Assembly: GCA_022767345.1 (NCBI GenBank)
Contig: JALEOD010000056.1
Span: forward strand, 22,462-86,461
Direction: 5' to 3'
Origin: Emergencia sp.
Lineage (GTDB): Bacteria; Bacillota; Clostridia; Peptostreptococcales; Anaerovoracaceae
DNA: 64,000 nt
Shown: piece after piece, positions 34,217 through 42,711 of the stretch
How positions within the stretch are numbered: position 1 is the stretch's first letter
Layout: the number at the start of each line of letters is the position of its first letter
The notes under the pieces: model-generated
What the model saw: the letters and a program-made list of their open reading frames with translations, nothing else
Databases searched by the model: none
What the model was told of the DNA's origin: nothing
Position numbers and translations under genes: made by a program

Positions 34217-34257
34217 GCAAAGCAGGGATAGGCAAGAGGTGTCTATCCCCGCTTTGC
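34217..34257. other. Strong hairpin without U-tract after pduL
   Basis: GCAAAGC-A-GGGATAG pairs with CTATCCC-C-GCTTTGC (14 pairs, one mismatch) around an 11-base loop. No T run follows on the plus strand; on the minus strand the flank is T-rich. It may be an RNA processing or stability element, or a poor terminator. Confidence 0.65.
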
Positions 34258-34276
34258 ATCTAGGCTAGGAGTCAAA

Positions 34277-34942
34277 ATGCACAAATTTAATTATTTATGT
34301 TCCATGATTTTAGCGGTTTTGCTTCCGCTGATGATTGTGATTTTAACTTCAAATTTGATATTGCGCGTATCAGAAACTTACGTGTTCCATTTCAATGACA
34401 GTCAGGTTGTCACGGAGATTCCTTATAACGTGACGGAGCGTGATATGGCGTCGGGCATATCTTCGTACTGGTCCTCCTTCAGCGGAGAGGCATTTCAGGT
34501 ATATGAGGATAACGGCGTGTATCAGGACCCAATTTTTGATGAGACTGAGCAGCGTATTATGGTTCGAATCAAGGCTGTCCTCAATATTGAGCTTGCTTTT
34601 GGACTGTTTTGTCTTGCGATTGCGTTGGCTGTGTATATCTATTTGTGGAAAAACGGATTCAGAGAGGCACTTAGGAACCGATATCGGGCAGGGGCAGTTC
34701 TTACTGTGCTGCTGCTCATTGGACAAGGAATATGTTGGTACAGCAAGGGATTTCGACTGTGGATTTATAATTTTCTGGTTGGAATTGAGCTGCCGAAGGA
34801 GTCAACCACGCTGCTGACCGTTCTGGGTGATCCCTTTTTTAAGACGTATGTACTCTTTGCGTCAATTTTCGGCGCAGCTATTTTGGCCCTTTTGACATAT
34901 ATCAATTATCATTTAACAAAACCGGAACGGATTTTTTATTAA
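34277..34942 (+). CDS. TIGR01906/DUF1461 family membrane protein
   Basis: 221 residues with four hydrophobic spans: one at the N-terminus (LAVLLPLMIVILTSNLILRV), then an ~70-residue loop, then three C-terminal spans. This pattern, with the pair of acidic/aromatic motifs in the loop, matches the DUF1461 integral membrane family common in Clostridia and lactobacilli; function unknown. It follows the pduL hairpin by 19 bases and touches the next reading frame. Confidence 0.8.
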   Translation: MHKFNYLCSMILAVLLPLMIVILTSNLILRVSETYVFHFNDSQVVTEIPYNVTERDMASGISSYWSSFSGEAFQVYEDNGVYQDPIFDETEQRIMVRIKAVLNIELAFGLFCLAIALAVYIYLWKNGFREALRNRYRAGAVLTVLLLIGQGICWYSKGFRLWIYNFLVGIELPKESTTLLTVLGDPFFKTYVLFASIFGAAILALLTYINYHLTKPERIFY

Positions 34943-34983
34943 TGAAAGACAGAGCTCCAAGCGGGGAGACGGGAGAAAGAATT

Positions 34984-35529
34984 ATGGTTTATGTATTTTT
35001 AGCAAATGGTTTTGAGGAAATCGAAGCGCTGACAGCGGTGGATTTGCTTAGGCGTGCGAATATTCAGGTCAAAACTGTTTCCATTATGGAAGATAAATTG
35101 GTTTACGGTTCTCATGGAATTGGCGTGGAGGCAGATATTCTTTTTAAAGAGGGTCTTTATGACAAATGCGCCATGCTGGTTCTGCCGGGTGGTATGCCGG
35201 GCACGACAAATCTGTGTAACCATAGAGAACTCAACGAGGAACTAAAGCATTTTTATGAAGCTGGAAAGCCCATTGCGGCAATCTGTGCGGCACCGATGGT
35301 ACTCGGTCGCGGAGGGCTTCTTGCAGGCCACGAGGCGACTATCTATGAGGGCATGGAAGAAGAACTTGTCGGTGCAGTGGGACGGGATGAAAAGGTGGTC
35401 GTTTCAGGGAATATTATCACCTCCAAAGGTCCTGGCACTGCTATGGATTTTTCCCTTTCACTGATTGAATATTTGAAAGGCACGGAATGCGCAGAAGCAG
35501 TGGCTGCAGAGCTTTTATACAAGAAATAG
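34984..35529 (+). CDS. DJ-1/PfpI-superfamily protein (ThiJ/YajL-like)
   Basis: 181 residues with the DJ-1 fold: start VYVFLANGFEEIEALTAVD and the nucleophile elbow PIAAICAAPMVLGRGGLL with the conserved cysteine. DJ-1 proteins are described as glyoxalase/deglycase-like or chaperone-like; the glutamate partner (GFEEIE) is present. ATG 34984 has GGGAG at 34971-34975 upstream. An ATG at 34942, overlapping the previous stop, would add 14 residues that are not family-like. Confidence 0.9.
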   Translation: MVYVFLANGFEEIEALTAVDLLRRANIQVKTVSIMEDKLVYGSHGIGVEADILFKEGLYDKCAMLVLPGGMPGTTNLCNHRELNEELKHFYEAGKPIAAICAAPMVLGRGGLLAGHEATIYEGMEEELVGAVGRDEKVVVSGNIITSKGPGTAMDFSLSLIEYLKGTECAEAVAAELLYKK

Positions 35530-35538
35530 AGGTGAGAG

Positions 35539-36315
35539 ATGAATTATAAAGTGGATTATCATATTCATTCCTACTTTTCCGACGGTACGATGAAGCCGAC
35601 AGACCTTGTGAAAATGTACAAGGGCAGAGATTACGATATGATTGCGCTGACCGACCATGATGGTGTGGACGGTGTATACGAGGCGGTTATTGCAGGAGAG
35701 GCACTGGAGATGAAGGTGATTGCCGGTATTGAAATCGGCTGCAGTTATGATTTCGCAGGCCAGAAGACTGAGCTGCATATCCTTGGCTACCATATTGATA
35801 CTGAAAATGCAGCGCTGAAAGCGTGTATCAGGAAGCTGCAGGAATCGAGAAAAGTGCGCAATGAAAAGCTCCTTGCTCACCTGCAGAATCAGGGCTATGA
35901 GCTGCAGTATGAGGATTTGATTGAGCGTCCCGGTCAGAACTATATCGGCAAGCCGAATTTTGCTCGAGCGCTGAAACGAAAAGGCTGCGCACCGGACCAT
36001 TTGTGGGAACTGCTTGACGAGGTCGAAAGAGAGAGAATCTCCGTGTATGAGGCGGTTGACGTAATTAAAGAAGCCGGCGGTATGGCAGTTTTGGCACATC
36101 CTTTAAAGACAAAGAAAATAGGAGAGCCTGGCAGTGAAGAGTTTTGGAAAAACCTGGAGGCCATAGTGGCGGATTTGAAAAAGCATGGTCTGAAAGGCAT
36201 GGAATGTTATCATCCGTCTGCTGACCACGATCAGGCACTGAGGCTGGTCGTGATGGCAGGAAAATACCATCTGCATATTACTGAAGGCTCAGATTTTCAT
36301 GGAGATGACAAATAG
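35539..36315 (+). CDS. PHP-domain phosphoesterase (RNase AM / TrpH-like)
   Basis: 258-residue PHP metal-dependent phosphatase. The N-terminal metal motif is VDYHIHSYFSDG, then ALTDHDGVDG, HILGYHID, AVLAHPL and the C-terminal SDFHGDD; all are ligands of the trinuclear site. Related proteins dephosphorylate 3',5'-nucleoside bisphosphates and trim RNA 5' ends. It starts nine bases after the DJ-1 gene and ends before a terminator. Confidence 0.9.
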   Translation: MNYKVDYHIHSYFSDGTMKPTDLVKMYKGRDYDMIALTDHDGVDGVYEAVIAGEALEMKVIAGIEIGCSYDFAGQKTELHILGYHIDTENAALKACIRKLQESRKVRNEKLLAHLQNQGYELQYEDLIERPGQNYIGKPNFARALKRKGCAPDHLWELLDEVERERISVYEAVDVIKEAGGMAVLAHPLKTKKIGEPGSEEFWKNLEAIVADLKKHGLKGMECYHPSADHDQALRLVVMAGKYHLHITEGSDFHGDDK

Positions 36316-36322
36316 CGGATAT

Positions 36323-36356
36323 AAAGAGGCGGCACTGGACTGCCTCTTTTGTTGTT
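36323..36356 (+). terminator. Intrinsic terminator after the PHP gene
   Basis: Arms AAGAGGC and GCCTCTT with inner GGC/GCC-type pairing, followed by TTGTTGTTTT. Confidence 0.78.
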
Positions 36357-36378
36357 TTCTAAATATAGAATAAAAACA

Positions 36379-36407
36379 TTGACAGAAACTTAGGTAGCTG
36401 CCAGGAT
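36379..36407 (+). promoter_or_regulatory. Possible promoter of the 80-residue membrane protein
   Basis: TTGACA (36379-36384), 17 bases, CAGGAT (36402-36407). The -35 is perfect; the -10 is weak. Confidence 0.42.
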
Positions 36408-36459
36408 TAAAGAAAGTAGTTTCATAATTAATAAAATGAGAAAAGCAATGGGGTAAAAA

Positions 36460-36702
36460 ATGTCCAAATTAACGGTGAGACGTCTTATCTTCATCATATT
36501 GCTTCCAATTGCCGTATGTGGTATTATGTGGTGCTGCATAAAAATCGTGGAGCCATTTGGCAGACCCAGCGGATTATCTGAGCGGGAGTTTGTGGAATAC
36601 AGTCCAAATACTGGAGCGGAACAGTCCTTTGATTTGGAATATATTTGGCGTTTTGTGATTTTACTTGCCTTGTTAATGTCACTTTACGCCACTATAAAAT
36701 GA
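36460..36702 (+). CDS. 80-residue two-span membrane protein
   Basis: Small protein with an N-terminal span (LIFIILLPIAVCGIMWCCIK, about 9-28), a 30-residue polar loop and a C-terminal span (FVILLALLMSLYA). No family recognised. ATGGGG lies seven bases before the ATG. The last five codons overlap the first hairpin unit of repeat array 3, so the array either invaded the 3' end or supplies the stop region. Short length and lack of recognisable homologues leave some doubt that it is a real gene. Confidence 0.6.
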   Translation: MSKLTVRRLIFIILLPIAVCGIMWCCIKIVEPFGRPSGLSEREFVEYSPNTGAEQSFDLEYIWRFVILLALLMSLYATIK

Positions 36703-37011
36703 TATTTTTGTATACATGGCGTAGGGGATTGAAAAAGTGCCATATTATGGGCAGTTTAAGGTTAAAATGGCATGCACACAAGGCATGTAGCAGATGAAGG
36801 CGCCTTATGGGGACTTTGACGAGTAAATTTCTGGAAGAAATTGGTAGAATACGGCACGAGGGCAGAGTGTGATGCCATCTTTGCAAAAAAAGGATTTAAA
36901 ATATGGCGTTTTCTGAAGGGGTGCCGCCATGTATACAATAAGTCAACTAAAATGCGGCACGCTGTAAGAGCAGACTGCCATGTATACAATATAGGGATAT
37001 CTTTATGGCGG
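36686..37011. repeat. Hairpin repeat array 3 (NYGCCAT / ATGGCRN units)
   Basis: Occupies most of the 513-base gap before glpP and shares its unit type with array 2. Clear units start at 36686 (37 bp), 36737 (37 bp), 36872 (38 bp), 36921 (40 bp, ends GTGCCGC/GCGGCAC) and 36975 (37 bp). Linkers of exactly 14 bases separate units 1-2 and 4-5. About 98 bases in the middle (36774-36871) hold only decayed matches. Three units share the end sequence GCCATGTATACAA, one of them inverted, which shows descent by duplication with inversion. No credible gene. Confidence 0.73.
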
Positions 37012-37112
37012 ACTGCTAATTGCGGGTGAGAGGACTGCTATTTCTTAAAACAGATTCGTTTTGGGGAATCGGTTTTTAGATTCCGCATCGACTCCGAATT
37101 TCAAAAAAACTA

Positions 37113-37141
37113 TTCAAAAACATGTGAAAAGGTATTATAAT
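37113..37141 (+). promoter_or_regulatory. Promoter of glpP
   Basis: TTCAAA (37113-37118), 17 bases, TATAAT (37136-37141). Confidence 0.6.
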
Positions 37142-37215
37142 AGTAATAATTGGATATGCGAGGGAGCATGGTTTAACTTCCCTTGCCTTTGACCATGAGA
37201 GAAGAGGAGAGAAAT

Positions 37216-37773
37216 ATGGTTATGGATTTCATGAAAAAGCCCATTGCTGCGGCCATTCGTACGGAAAAGGATTTTAGTAAAGCACTGCGGTCAGATGTGG
37301 ATATGGTGTTTTTACTGCATTCCAATATTATGACGGTCAATCAGTGTGTAAAAGAAATACATAGCGCAGGTAAGAAAGCATTTATTCATGTGGACTTTGC
37401 GGAGGGAATCGGTAAAGACAGAGCCGGGCTGGAGTTTTTGGCAAGGCAGGGGGTAGACGGCGTGCTGACTACCAGAACTAATATTGTTAAGCTTGCCAAG
37501 GAGTTCGATTTGATTACGGTGCAGCGGTTTTTTATGGTGGATTCCCACTCAGTGGGCACGTCGGTTGAATCTATTAAGATATCTAAGCCTGACATCATTG
37601 AGATTATGCCGGGCATTATTACAAAAAAAATCAGGGAGTTTTCGGAGAAGGTAGATATGCCGATTATTGCAGGCGGTATCGTTGAAACCATGGAAGAAGT
37701 TCGGGCTGCACTTGAGGCAGGCGCTACAGTGGTGTCTACAGGGGAAGCGCAGCTTTGGACCACAAAAGTGTGA
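37216..37773 (+). CDS. glpP: Glycerol-3-phosphate responsive antiterminator
   Basis: RNA-binding antiterminator that, with glycerol-3-phosphate, lets transcription pass leader terminators of glp genes. The TIM-barrel-like sequence FIHVDFAEGIGKD, DSHSVGTSVESI, IEIMPGIITKKI and GGIVETMEEVRAALEAGA is characteristic. Length 185. GAGGAG precedes ATG 37216; an ATG two codons later is an alternative. No glpF, glpK or glpD lies in the window, so its targets are elsewhere. It is followed 18 bases later by the beta-CASP gene. Confidence 0.92.
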   Translation: MVMDFMKKPIAAAIRTEKDFSKALRSDVDMVFLLHSNIMTVNQCVKEIHSAGKKAFIHVDFAEGIGKDRAGLEFLARQGVDGVLTTRTNIVKLAKEFDLITVQRFFMVDSHSVGTSVESIKISKPDIIEIMPGIITKKIREFSEKVDMPIIAGGIVETMEEVRAALEAGATVVSTGEAQLWTTKV

Positions 37774-37791
37774 GGAAAGGGAGGTTATCCT

Positions 37792-39474
37792 ATGAAAATT
37801 AAGTTTTGCGGCGCGTCTTCAGGCGTGACAGGGTCTTGTCACTTATTGACAACAGAAAATCATAAGGTTTTGCTCGATTGTGGACAGTTTCAGGGCGGAA
37901 AGGCGCAGGAAGCGCTGAATTACGAGCCGTTTCCTTTTGATCCGAAGGAAGTGGAATGCGTGATTTTGAGTCATGCCCATATCGACCACTGCGGCAGAAT
38001 TCCTCTGCTTGTAAAGCGTGGCTTTACCGGAAAAATCTATTGTACGGATGCAACTGCAGATCTTCTCGATGTCATGCTGAAGGACAGCGGCTTTATTCAC
38101 GAAAAAGACGCGGAGTGGAAGAGCAAAAGAGCCGCCCGTGCGGGAAAACCTCCGGTTGAGCCGCTTTACACCTTTGAAGACGCAGTGAAGGCGTTGGAAT
38201 ACGTAGTGCCGGTGCTTTATGACCAGCAGATTGAGATTAACGATCATATGAAAATCGTATTCAACGATGCGGGGCATATTTTAGGTTCTGCCATCACAGA
38301 ACTATGGGTGGAGGAAGATGGCAGAGAATCGAAAATCGTATTTTCTGGTGACCTTGGTATGATGAACCGTCCGATTCTGCGCGATCCGACCATCATCAAA
38401 AAAGCAGATTACGTGATTATGGAAACTACCTACGGCAACAGAAATCACCCTGCAAACAGCACCAGTATCAAGGAACTTCTTGATATCGTGCTGAAAACCA
38501 CAAGACGGGGCGGCACTGTGGTAATTCCGTCTTTTGCAGTGGGCAGAACGCAGGAACTGATTTACGAGTTTAACAAGTTTTACGAAGAACATAGTGAATA
38601 TAAAGAAGAAATGGATCAGCTGATGGTCTATGTGGACAGTCCGATGGCGACCACTGCTACGGAGGTGTTCAGAAAGAATGCGCAGGTGTTCGATGAGGAA
38701 ACCAGAGATTATATTTTACGCGGCGACAATCCGCTGGACTTCAAGAACCTGAAATTTACAAGAAGCACTGCTGAGTCTCAGGCGCTGAATCTTGACAGAA
38801 ATCCGAAGGTGATTATTTCAGCCAGCGGTATGTGTGAAGCAGGCAGAATTCGCCATCATTTAAAACATAATCTTTGGGACAGCAAATCCAGTATCATCTT
38901 TGTGGGTTATCAGGCAGAAGGAACGCTGGGTAAGCTGCTGGTAGAAGGCGGCAAGGATGTAGTTCTCTTTGGAGAAGAAATTCATGTCAATGCAGAGATT
39001 TACAATTTAGAGGGATTTTCAGGTCATGCGGATCAGGATGGACTCTTCTCCTGGCTGGCAGGATTCAGACAGAAACCGAAGCAGATTTTTCTGGTACATG
39101 GTGAGGAAGATTCCAAGAAGGATTTCGGAAAGCTGATTTCTGACAAGTTGGGATATGACCCTGTCGTTGTCCTTGGAAATTCTGAGTTTGAACTGGATAT
39201 GAACACTGCGAAGATTCTTAACTTTGAAGAAGCGGAAGAAACGGCTGTGGAGGATGAGGAAATTCAGGCAGTGAGAAGGCAGATTTCAGATATTCATAAT
39301 GATATCGAGAGTATTTTGTATAATACAGATTTAGCCATGGGAAGAAATATTTCGCAGGATAAGCTGGTGAAAATCAACAATATCGTGCAGGAGCTTGCCA
39401 AGGCGACCATGGTTCTGGGCTCGACGGTGACAGAAGAGGATCGGTCCGGCGAAAAAGCGGTAATAAAACAGTAG
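37792..39474 (+). CDS. Metallo-beta-lactamase/beta-CASP RNA-processing-like protein
   Basis: 560-residue MBL-fold protein with an inserted beta-CASP domain, like RNA nucleases of the CPSF/Ysh1 group. Motif 2 is SHAHIDHCGRIP, later metal ligands are DAGHILGSA and FSGDLG, and the beta-CASP/RMMBL region has PSFAVGRTQELIYE, ISASGMCEAGRI and EGFSGHADQDGL. The last ~80 residues are a charged helical extension beyond the RMMBL. These features support a nuclease acting on RNA, although the substrate is unknown. It lies between glpP and udk in the same orientation. Confidence 0.9.
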   Translation: MKIKFCGASSGVTGSCHLLTTENHKVLLDCGQFQGGKAQEALNYEPFPFDPKEVECVILSHAHIDHCGRIPLLVKRGFTGKIYCTDATADLLDVMLKDSGFIHEKDAEWKSKRAARAGKPPVEPLYTFEDAVKALEYVVPVLYDQQIEINDHMKIVFNDAGHILGSAITELWVEEDGRESKIVFSGDLGMMNRPILRDPTIIKKADYVIMETTYGNRNHPANSTSIKELLDIVLKTTRRGGTVVIPSFAVGRTQELIYEFNKFYEEHSEYKEEMDQLMVYVDSPMATTATEVFRKNAQVFDEETRDYILRGDNPLDFKNLKFTRSTAESQALNLDRNPKVIISASGMCEAGRIRHHLKHNLWDSKSSIIFVGYQAEGTLGKLLVEGGKDVVLFGEEIHVNAEIYNLEGFSGHADQDGLFSWLAGFRQKPKQIFLVHGEEDSKKDFGKLISDKLGYDPVVVLGNSEFELDMNTAKILNFEEAEETAVEDEEIQAVRRQISDIHNDIESILYNTDLAMGRNISQDKLVKINNIVQELAKATMVLGSTVTEEDRSGEKAVIKQ

Positions 39475-39522
39475 GGATAAACCGGATGCCGCAGGAACAG
39501 AGGAAAGGTTTACGAGAAACAG

Positions 39523-40152
39523 ATGAAGAATGTAATTGTAATAGGTATAGCAGGAGGCACGGGCTCCGGAAAGAGCACGCTGATTCAAAATATCAAGAGA
39601 CAGTTCAGTAATGAAATCACCATTCTCAGCCACGATTTTTACTATAAGGCCCATGACAATATGACCTACGAGCAGCGGTGCGAACTGAACTACGACCATC
39701 CGGACGCTTTCGACACTGATCTGATGATAGAACATGTGAAACAGCTGAAGCAGTGGAAGGAAATCAAAAGGCCGGTTTACGACTTTACCATTCACAACAG
39801 GGTGGACGAAACCGTGACCGTACAGCCTTCCAAAGTAGTCGTGGTAGAAGGTATTTTAATCTTTGAAAATCAGCAGCTTTTGGACCTTTGCGATATGAAG
39901 GTCTTTGTGGATACAGATGCGGATGTACGCATCATCAGAAGAATTTTGCGGGATGTGAAGGAGCGCGGCAGAACCCTTGAATCGGTGGTAAATCAGTATC
40001 TGACTACTGTCAAGCTCATGCACGAGCAGTTTGTAGAGCCCAGCAAGAAAAAGGCGGATATTATCGTGCCTGAGGGCGGATTCAATCTGGTAGCGCTGGA
40101 TATGCTCAATCATAGAATCAAAGCGCTGCTTGCGGAGGAAGAAACTTTATGA
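39523..40152 (+). CDS. udk: Uridine kinase
   Basis: Salvage kinase phosphorylating uridine or cytidine. Walker A GIAGGTGSGKSTLIQN, the substrate region LSHDFYYKAHDNMTYEQR, YDFTIHNR and the lid RRILRDVKERGRTLESV are all present. Length 209. It overlaps the homoserine dehydrogenase by four bases (ATGA), so the two are coupled. That pairing has no obvious metabolic link. Confidence 0.95.
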   Translation: MKNVIVIGIAGGTGSGKSTLIQNIKRQFSNEITILSHDFYYKAHDNMTYEQRCELNYDHPDAFDTDLMIEHVKQLKQWKEIKRPVYDFTIHNRVDETVTVQPSKVVVVEGILIFENQQLLDLCDMKVFVDTDADVRIIRRILRDVKERGRTLESVVNQYLTTVKLMHEQFVEPSKKKADIIVPEGGFNLVALDMLNHRIKALLAEEETL

Positions 40153-41183
40153 AAGATTTAAAATTAGCGCTTTTGGGATTTGGCAATGCAGGTCAGGCTT
40201 TTGCGAAGATGCTGACCGAAAAGCAGAGCGAAATTTACAGCCTCTATGGCAGAAGGGTAGTGGTTACGGCCATTGCCACGGCAAGAAAAGGAACCATTAT
40301 GAACAGCGGCGGTATCGACCTTCTGAAAGTTTGCGAGGACGCAGAAAAACTGGGCAAGTTTGCGGAGGATACGCCGGGACTTTGCGATAAGACCGTCATA
40401 GAGGTTATTCAGGAAGCGGACTGCGATGTGGTATGTGAACTGACGCCGCTGAATATTTTTACGGGGCAGCCGGCGATCACTCATATCAAAACGGCTTTTT
40501 CATGCGGAAAACATGTGATTACTGCAAACAAAGGCCCCGTCGCGTGGGCTTTTAACGAGCTCAGTGAAATGGCGAAGGCAAAGAGAGTGTGTTTTTTCTA
40601 CGAGACTACGGTGATGGACGGCACGCCAGTATTCAATCTGACGGAACATACACTGAAGTTTTGTAAGGTGACGGAGGTTTCCGGCATTCTCAACAGTACA
40701 ACCAACTATATTTTGGAAGAACTGGCGGCGGGCAAAGCTTACGATGAAGTCATTGTGGCCGGGAAGGCAAAGGGCTTTATTGAAGCGGATCCGGCTATGG
40801 ATATCGAAGGATATGACGCGGCGGCGAAAATCACTGCGCTTCTCAATGTTCTCATGGATGCGCGGATGACACCGCCTGATGTGGACCGGACCGGAATTGA
40901 GAATATTACAGTGTCTGACATCGAAGAAGCTGCTTCTCGCGGCAAAGTAATCAAACTGCTTTGCAGAGGGTGGAAGGAAGACGGCAGGGTATATGCCAGC
41001 GTGAAACCGGTAGAGGTTGATAGGAAGGATATGCTTGCAGCTGTTGACAGCACTACTTCGGTGGTATCTATTACGACAGATTTAATGGGGAAACTGTCAG
41101 TGATTGAACACGGGCCTGAAATCGAGCAGACTGCATACGGGATTTTTGGTGATGTGATACGGGTACTGGACGCAGAGAAATAA
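40149..41183 (+). CDS. hom: Homoserine dehydrogenase
   Basis: Reduces aspartate semialdehyde to homoserine for threonine and methionine synthesis. Rossmann motif ALLGFGNAGQAF, nucleotide and substrate regions CGKHVITANKGPVAW, YETTVMDGTPVFNLTE, SGILNSTTNYILEEL and AKGFIEADPAMDIEGYDAA match the family. At 344 residues it lacks the C-terminal ACT domain, so it is probably not feedback-inhibited by threonine through that route. No thrB or thrC is adjacent; the ApgM-like protein at 9.6 kb is one candidate for the kinase step. Confidence 0.93.
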   Translation: MKDLKLALLGFGNAGQAFAKMLTEKQSEIYSLYGRRVVVTAIATARKGTIMNSGGIDLLKVCEDAEKLGKFAEDTPGLCDKTVIEVIQEADCDVVCELTPLNIFTGQPAITHIKTAFSCGKHVITANKGPVAWAFNELSEMAKAKRVCFFYETTVMDGTPVFNLTEHTLKFCKVTEVSGILNSTTNYILEELAAGKAYDEVIVAGKAKGFIEADPAMDIEGYDAAAKITALLNVLMDARMTPPDVDRTGIENITVSDIEEAASRGKVIKLLCRGWKEDGRVYASVKPVEVDRKDMLAAVDSTTSVVSITTDLMGKLSVIEHGPEIEQTAYGIFGDVIRVLDAEK

Positions 41184-41203
41184 GCAAAAAGGATGCAATT
41201 GAT

Positions 41204-42112
41204 ATGAAGGAAAAGATTACGGAAAAGAAATGGTTTGTATATGCGCTGGTGCCTCTTTGCGCATTGATGTGGGGCCTATCCTATTTAGGAACTTCGGTTA
41301 CGTTGAAGCATCTGGAAATTATGGAACTTTTGGCTCTCCGCTGGACCGTTTCTGCGCTGCTGTTTTTAGTACTGATCGCTTTGCGGGTCGTCAAGGTGAA
41401 GTTTAAAGGAAAGAATGTTAAACTGGTAGTTCTTGTAGGTATTTTGCAGCCGTGCATTTATGCCACCTTTGAAACCTTGGGCGTGAAATATACCAGCACG
41501 TCAGAGTCCTCTATTTTCATCGCGACGATTCCCCTTATGGTGCTTTTGATTAGCGCGCTGGTACTGCACCAGAAGACGAGCAAGCGAACCATCGGCGCAA
41601 TTTTTCTGGCATTCTTAGGCGTGCTTGTATGTGTGTATTTCTCTCCGAACTTTTCCCTCGGCGGAAAGGGAATCGGTTATGTATTCCTGATTGGCGCCGT
41701 TATTTCCGGCGCGTTATATACGCTGTGCAGCAGCAAGGCGGCTGCGGAGTTTGATGCCATAGAAGTTACATTTACTCTTTCTATAATCGGCGCAATTTGT
41801 TTCAATGCCATTAGCTTTGCCATGGGTAACGGTGTGCGGGGCTATGTGCTTTGCTTCACGGATACTACGGTTCTGGCCGGCGTGTTGTTTTTGGGAGTCT
41901 GCTGTTCTTGTTTGTGCTATCTGATTTATAACTTTGTCCTCGGAAAGCTGCCGACTACCATCGGCGCGAATCTGGTCGCAAATTCCGTTACGGCAGTGGG
42001 CGTGCTGTCGGGCTGCCTCTTTGCGGGAGATCCATTCGGCTGGTATACTGTCGCAGGTGTGGCGCTGACTATTACAGGCGTATGTCTTGCATCGACGGGA
42101 AGCCAAGAGTAA
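41204..42112 (+). CDS. EamA/DMT-family transporter
   Basis: 302-residue drug/metabolite transporter with ten predicted spans in two EamA repeats (about 17-145 and 160-300). The first repeat begins CALMWGLSYLGTSVTLKHL and the second SGALYTLCSSKAAAEFD. Such proteins often export amino acids; closeness to hom makes export of homoserine or threonine a possible role, which is only inference. AAAAGGATG with spacing near eight precedes the ATG. Confidence 0.85.
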   Translation: MKEKITEKKWFVYALVPLCALMWGLSYLGTSVTLKHLEIMELLALRWTVSALLFLVLIALRVVKVKFKGKNVKLVVLVGILQPCIYATFETLGVKYTSTSESSIFIATIPLMVLLISALVLHQKTSKRTIGAIFLAFLGVLVCVYFSPNFSLGGKGIGYVFLIGAVISGALYTLCSSKAAAEFDAIEVTFTLSIIGAICFNAISFAMGNGVRGYVLCFTDTTVLAGVLFLGVCCSCLCYLIYNFVLGKLPTTIGANLVANSVTAVGVLSGCLFAGDPFGWYTVAGVALTITGVCLASTGSQE

Positions 42113-42149
42113 AGCGGGTAGGCGTGATTGATTCATAAAAGAATATGAG

Positions 42150-42187
42150 GCACTTTGTCTGTCACCGACGGGCAGGGTGCTTTTTAT
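42150..42187 (+). terminator. Intrinsic terminator after the EamA gene
   Basis: GCACTTTGTCTG pairs along all 12 positions with CGGGCAGGGTGC (several G-T pairs), followed by TTTTTATTT. Confidence 0.85.
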
Positions 42188-42209
42188 TTGTAGGTTTTTT
42201 GAAAAAGCA

Positions 42210-42238
42210 TTGACATAATATGTAATTTATGGTAAAAA
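42210..42238 (+). promoter_or_regulatory. Promoter of the 133-residue unknown gene
   Basis: TTGACA (42210-42215), 17 bases, TAAAAA (42233-42238). Confidence 0.58.
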
Positions 42239-42267
42239 ATAATCAGAGGTTTCGGAAAGAGGTGATT

Positions 42268-42669
42268 ATGTCAAGAGAGTGGCAGCAGACTAAGTATAAG
42301 GAGTATGTCATGCCTGATGCAGTGTATTATCAGAGTGTTTGGGCAGTCAGAGATTTGGAGAGAATGGAGAGCAGACTGGCAGAGCTTGAGCGGGAGGAAA
42401 TCGCCGGCGGTAAAAGCATTGTCAGTGATAGAATCAGCAATTTTGTCCTGTATCGACCGACAGAAGAAAAGGCCGTAGAGCGGGCGGTGCTGCGGGAGAG
42501 GATTCGCGGCATTCATGCGGCGCTGGATGTGGTGCCGGAGGAATACCGTTCCTTTATTCTAAGCAATCTGATACTGAAAAATACGGGAAAGTCATTTCCC
42601 AATAAGCTCTGGAGATACTGGAAACAGCGGTTTCTTTATATGGTCGCAAAGAATTTATCGATGATGTAA
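42268..42669 (+). CDS. Unknown 133-residue cytoplasmic protein
   Basis: Charged, mostly helical protein with no recognised domain. It has an N-terminal MSREWQQTKYKEYVMPDAVY, a coiled-coil-like middle (LERMESRLAELEREE) and an aromatic/basic C-terminus (KLWRYWKQRFLYMVAKN). The overall pattern recalls small phage-type regulators such as ArpU/RinA-like proteins, but I cannot assign it. AGAGGTG precedes the ATG; an in-frame ATG at 42229 is possible but lacks a ribosome site. It lies just before the Tad-like operon and could be a regulator of it. Confidence 0.6.
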   Translation: MSREWQQTKYKEYVMPDAVYYQSVWAVRDLERMESRLAELEREEIAGGKSIVSDRISNFVLYRPTEEKAVERAVLRERIRGIHAALDVVPEEYRSFILSNLILKNTGKSFPNKLWRYWKQRFLYMVAKNLSMM

Positions 42670-42711
42670 TTTGGTTTTAGGAAGAAATTTATAAAAATGT
42701 TAAAAAAAGTA

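Noticed and set aside
9207..37011. CRISPR arrays
   Set aside because: Repeats alternate in orientation, have only 8-bp conserved ends, and interiors and linkers both vary; no cas gene is in the window.
36841..37029. Open frame across array 3 (62 codons)
   Set aside because: Same cause as in array 2, no ribosome site, and no frame of comparable length in the first half of the array.
40149..41183. ACT-domain (feedback-regulated) homoserine dehydrogenase
   Set aside because: The protein ends after the catalytic region at 344 residues; no ACT domain follows.
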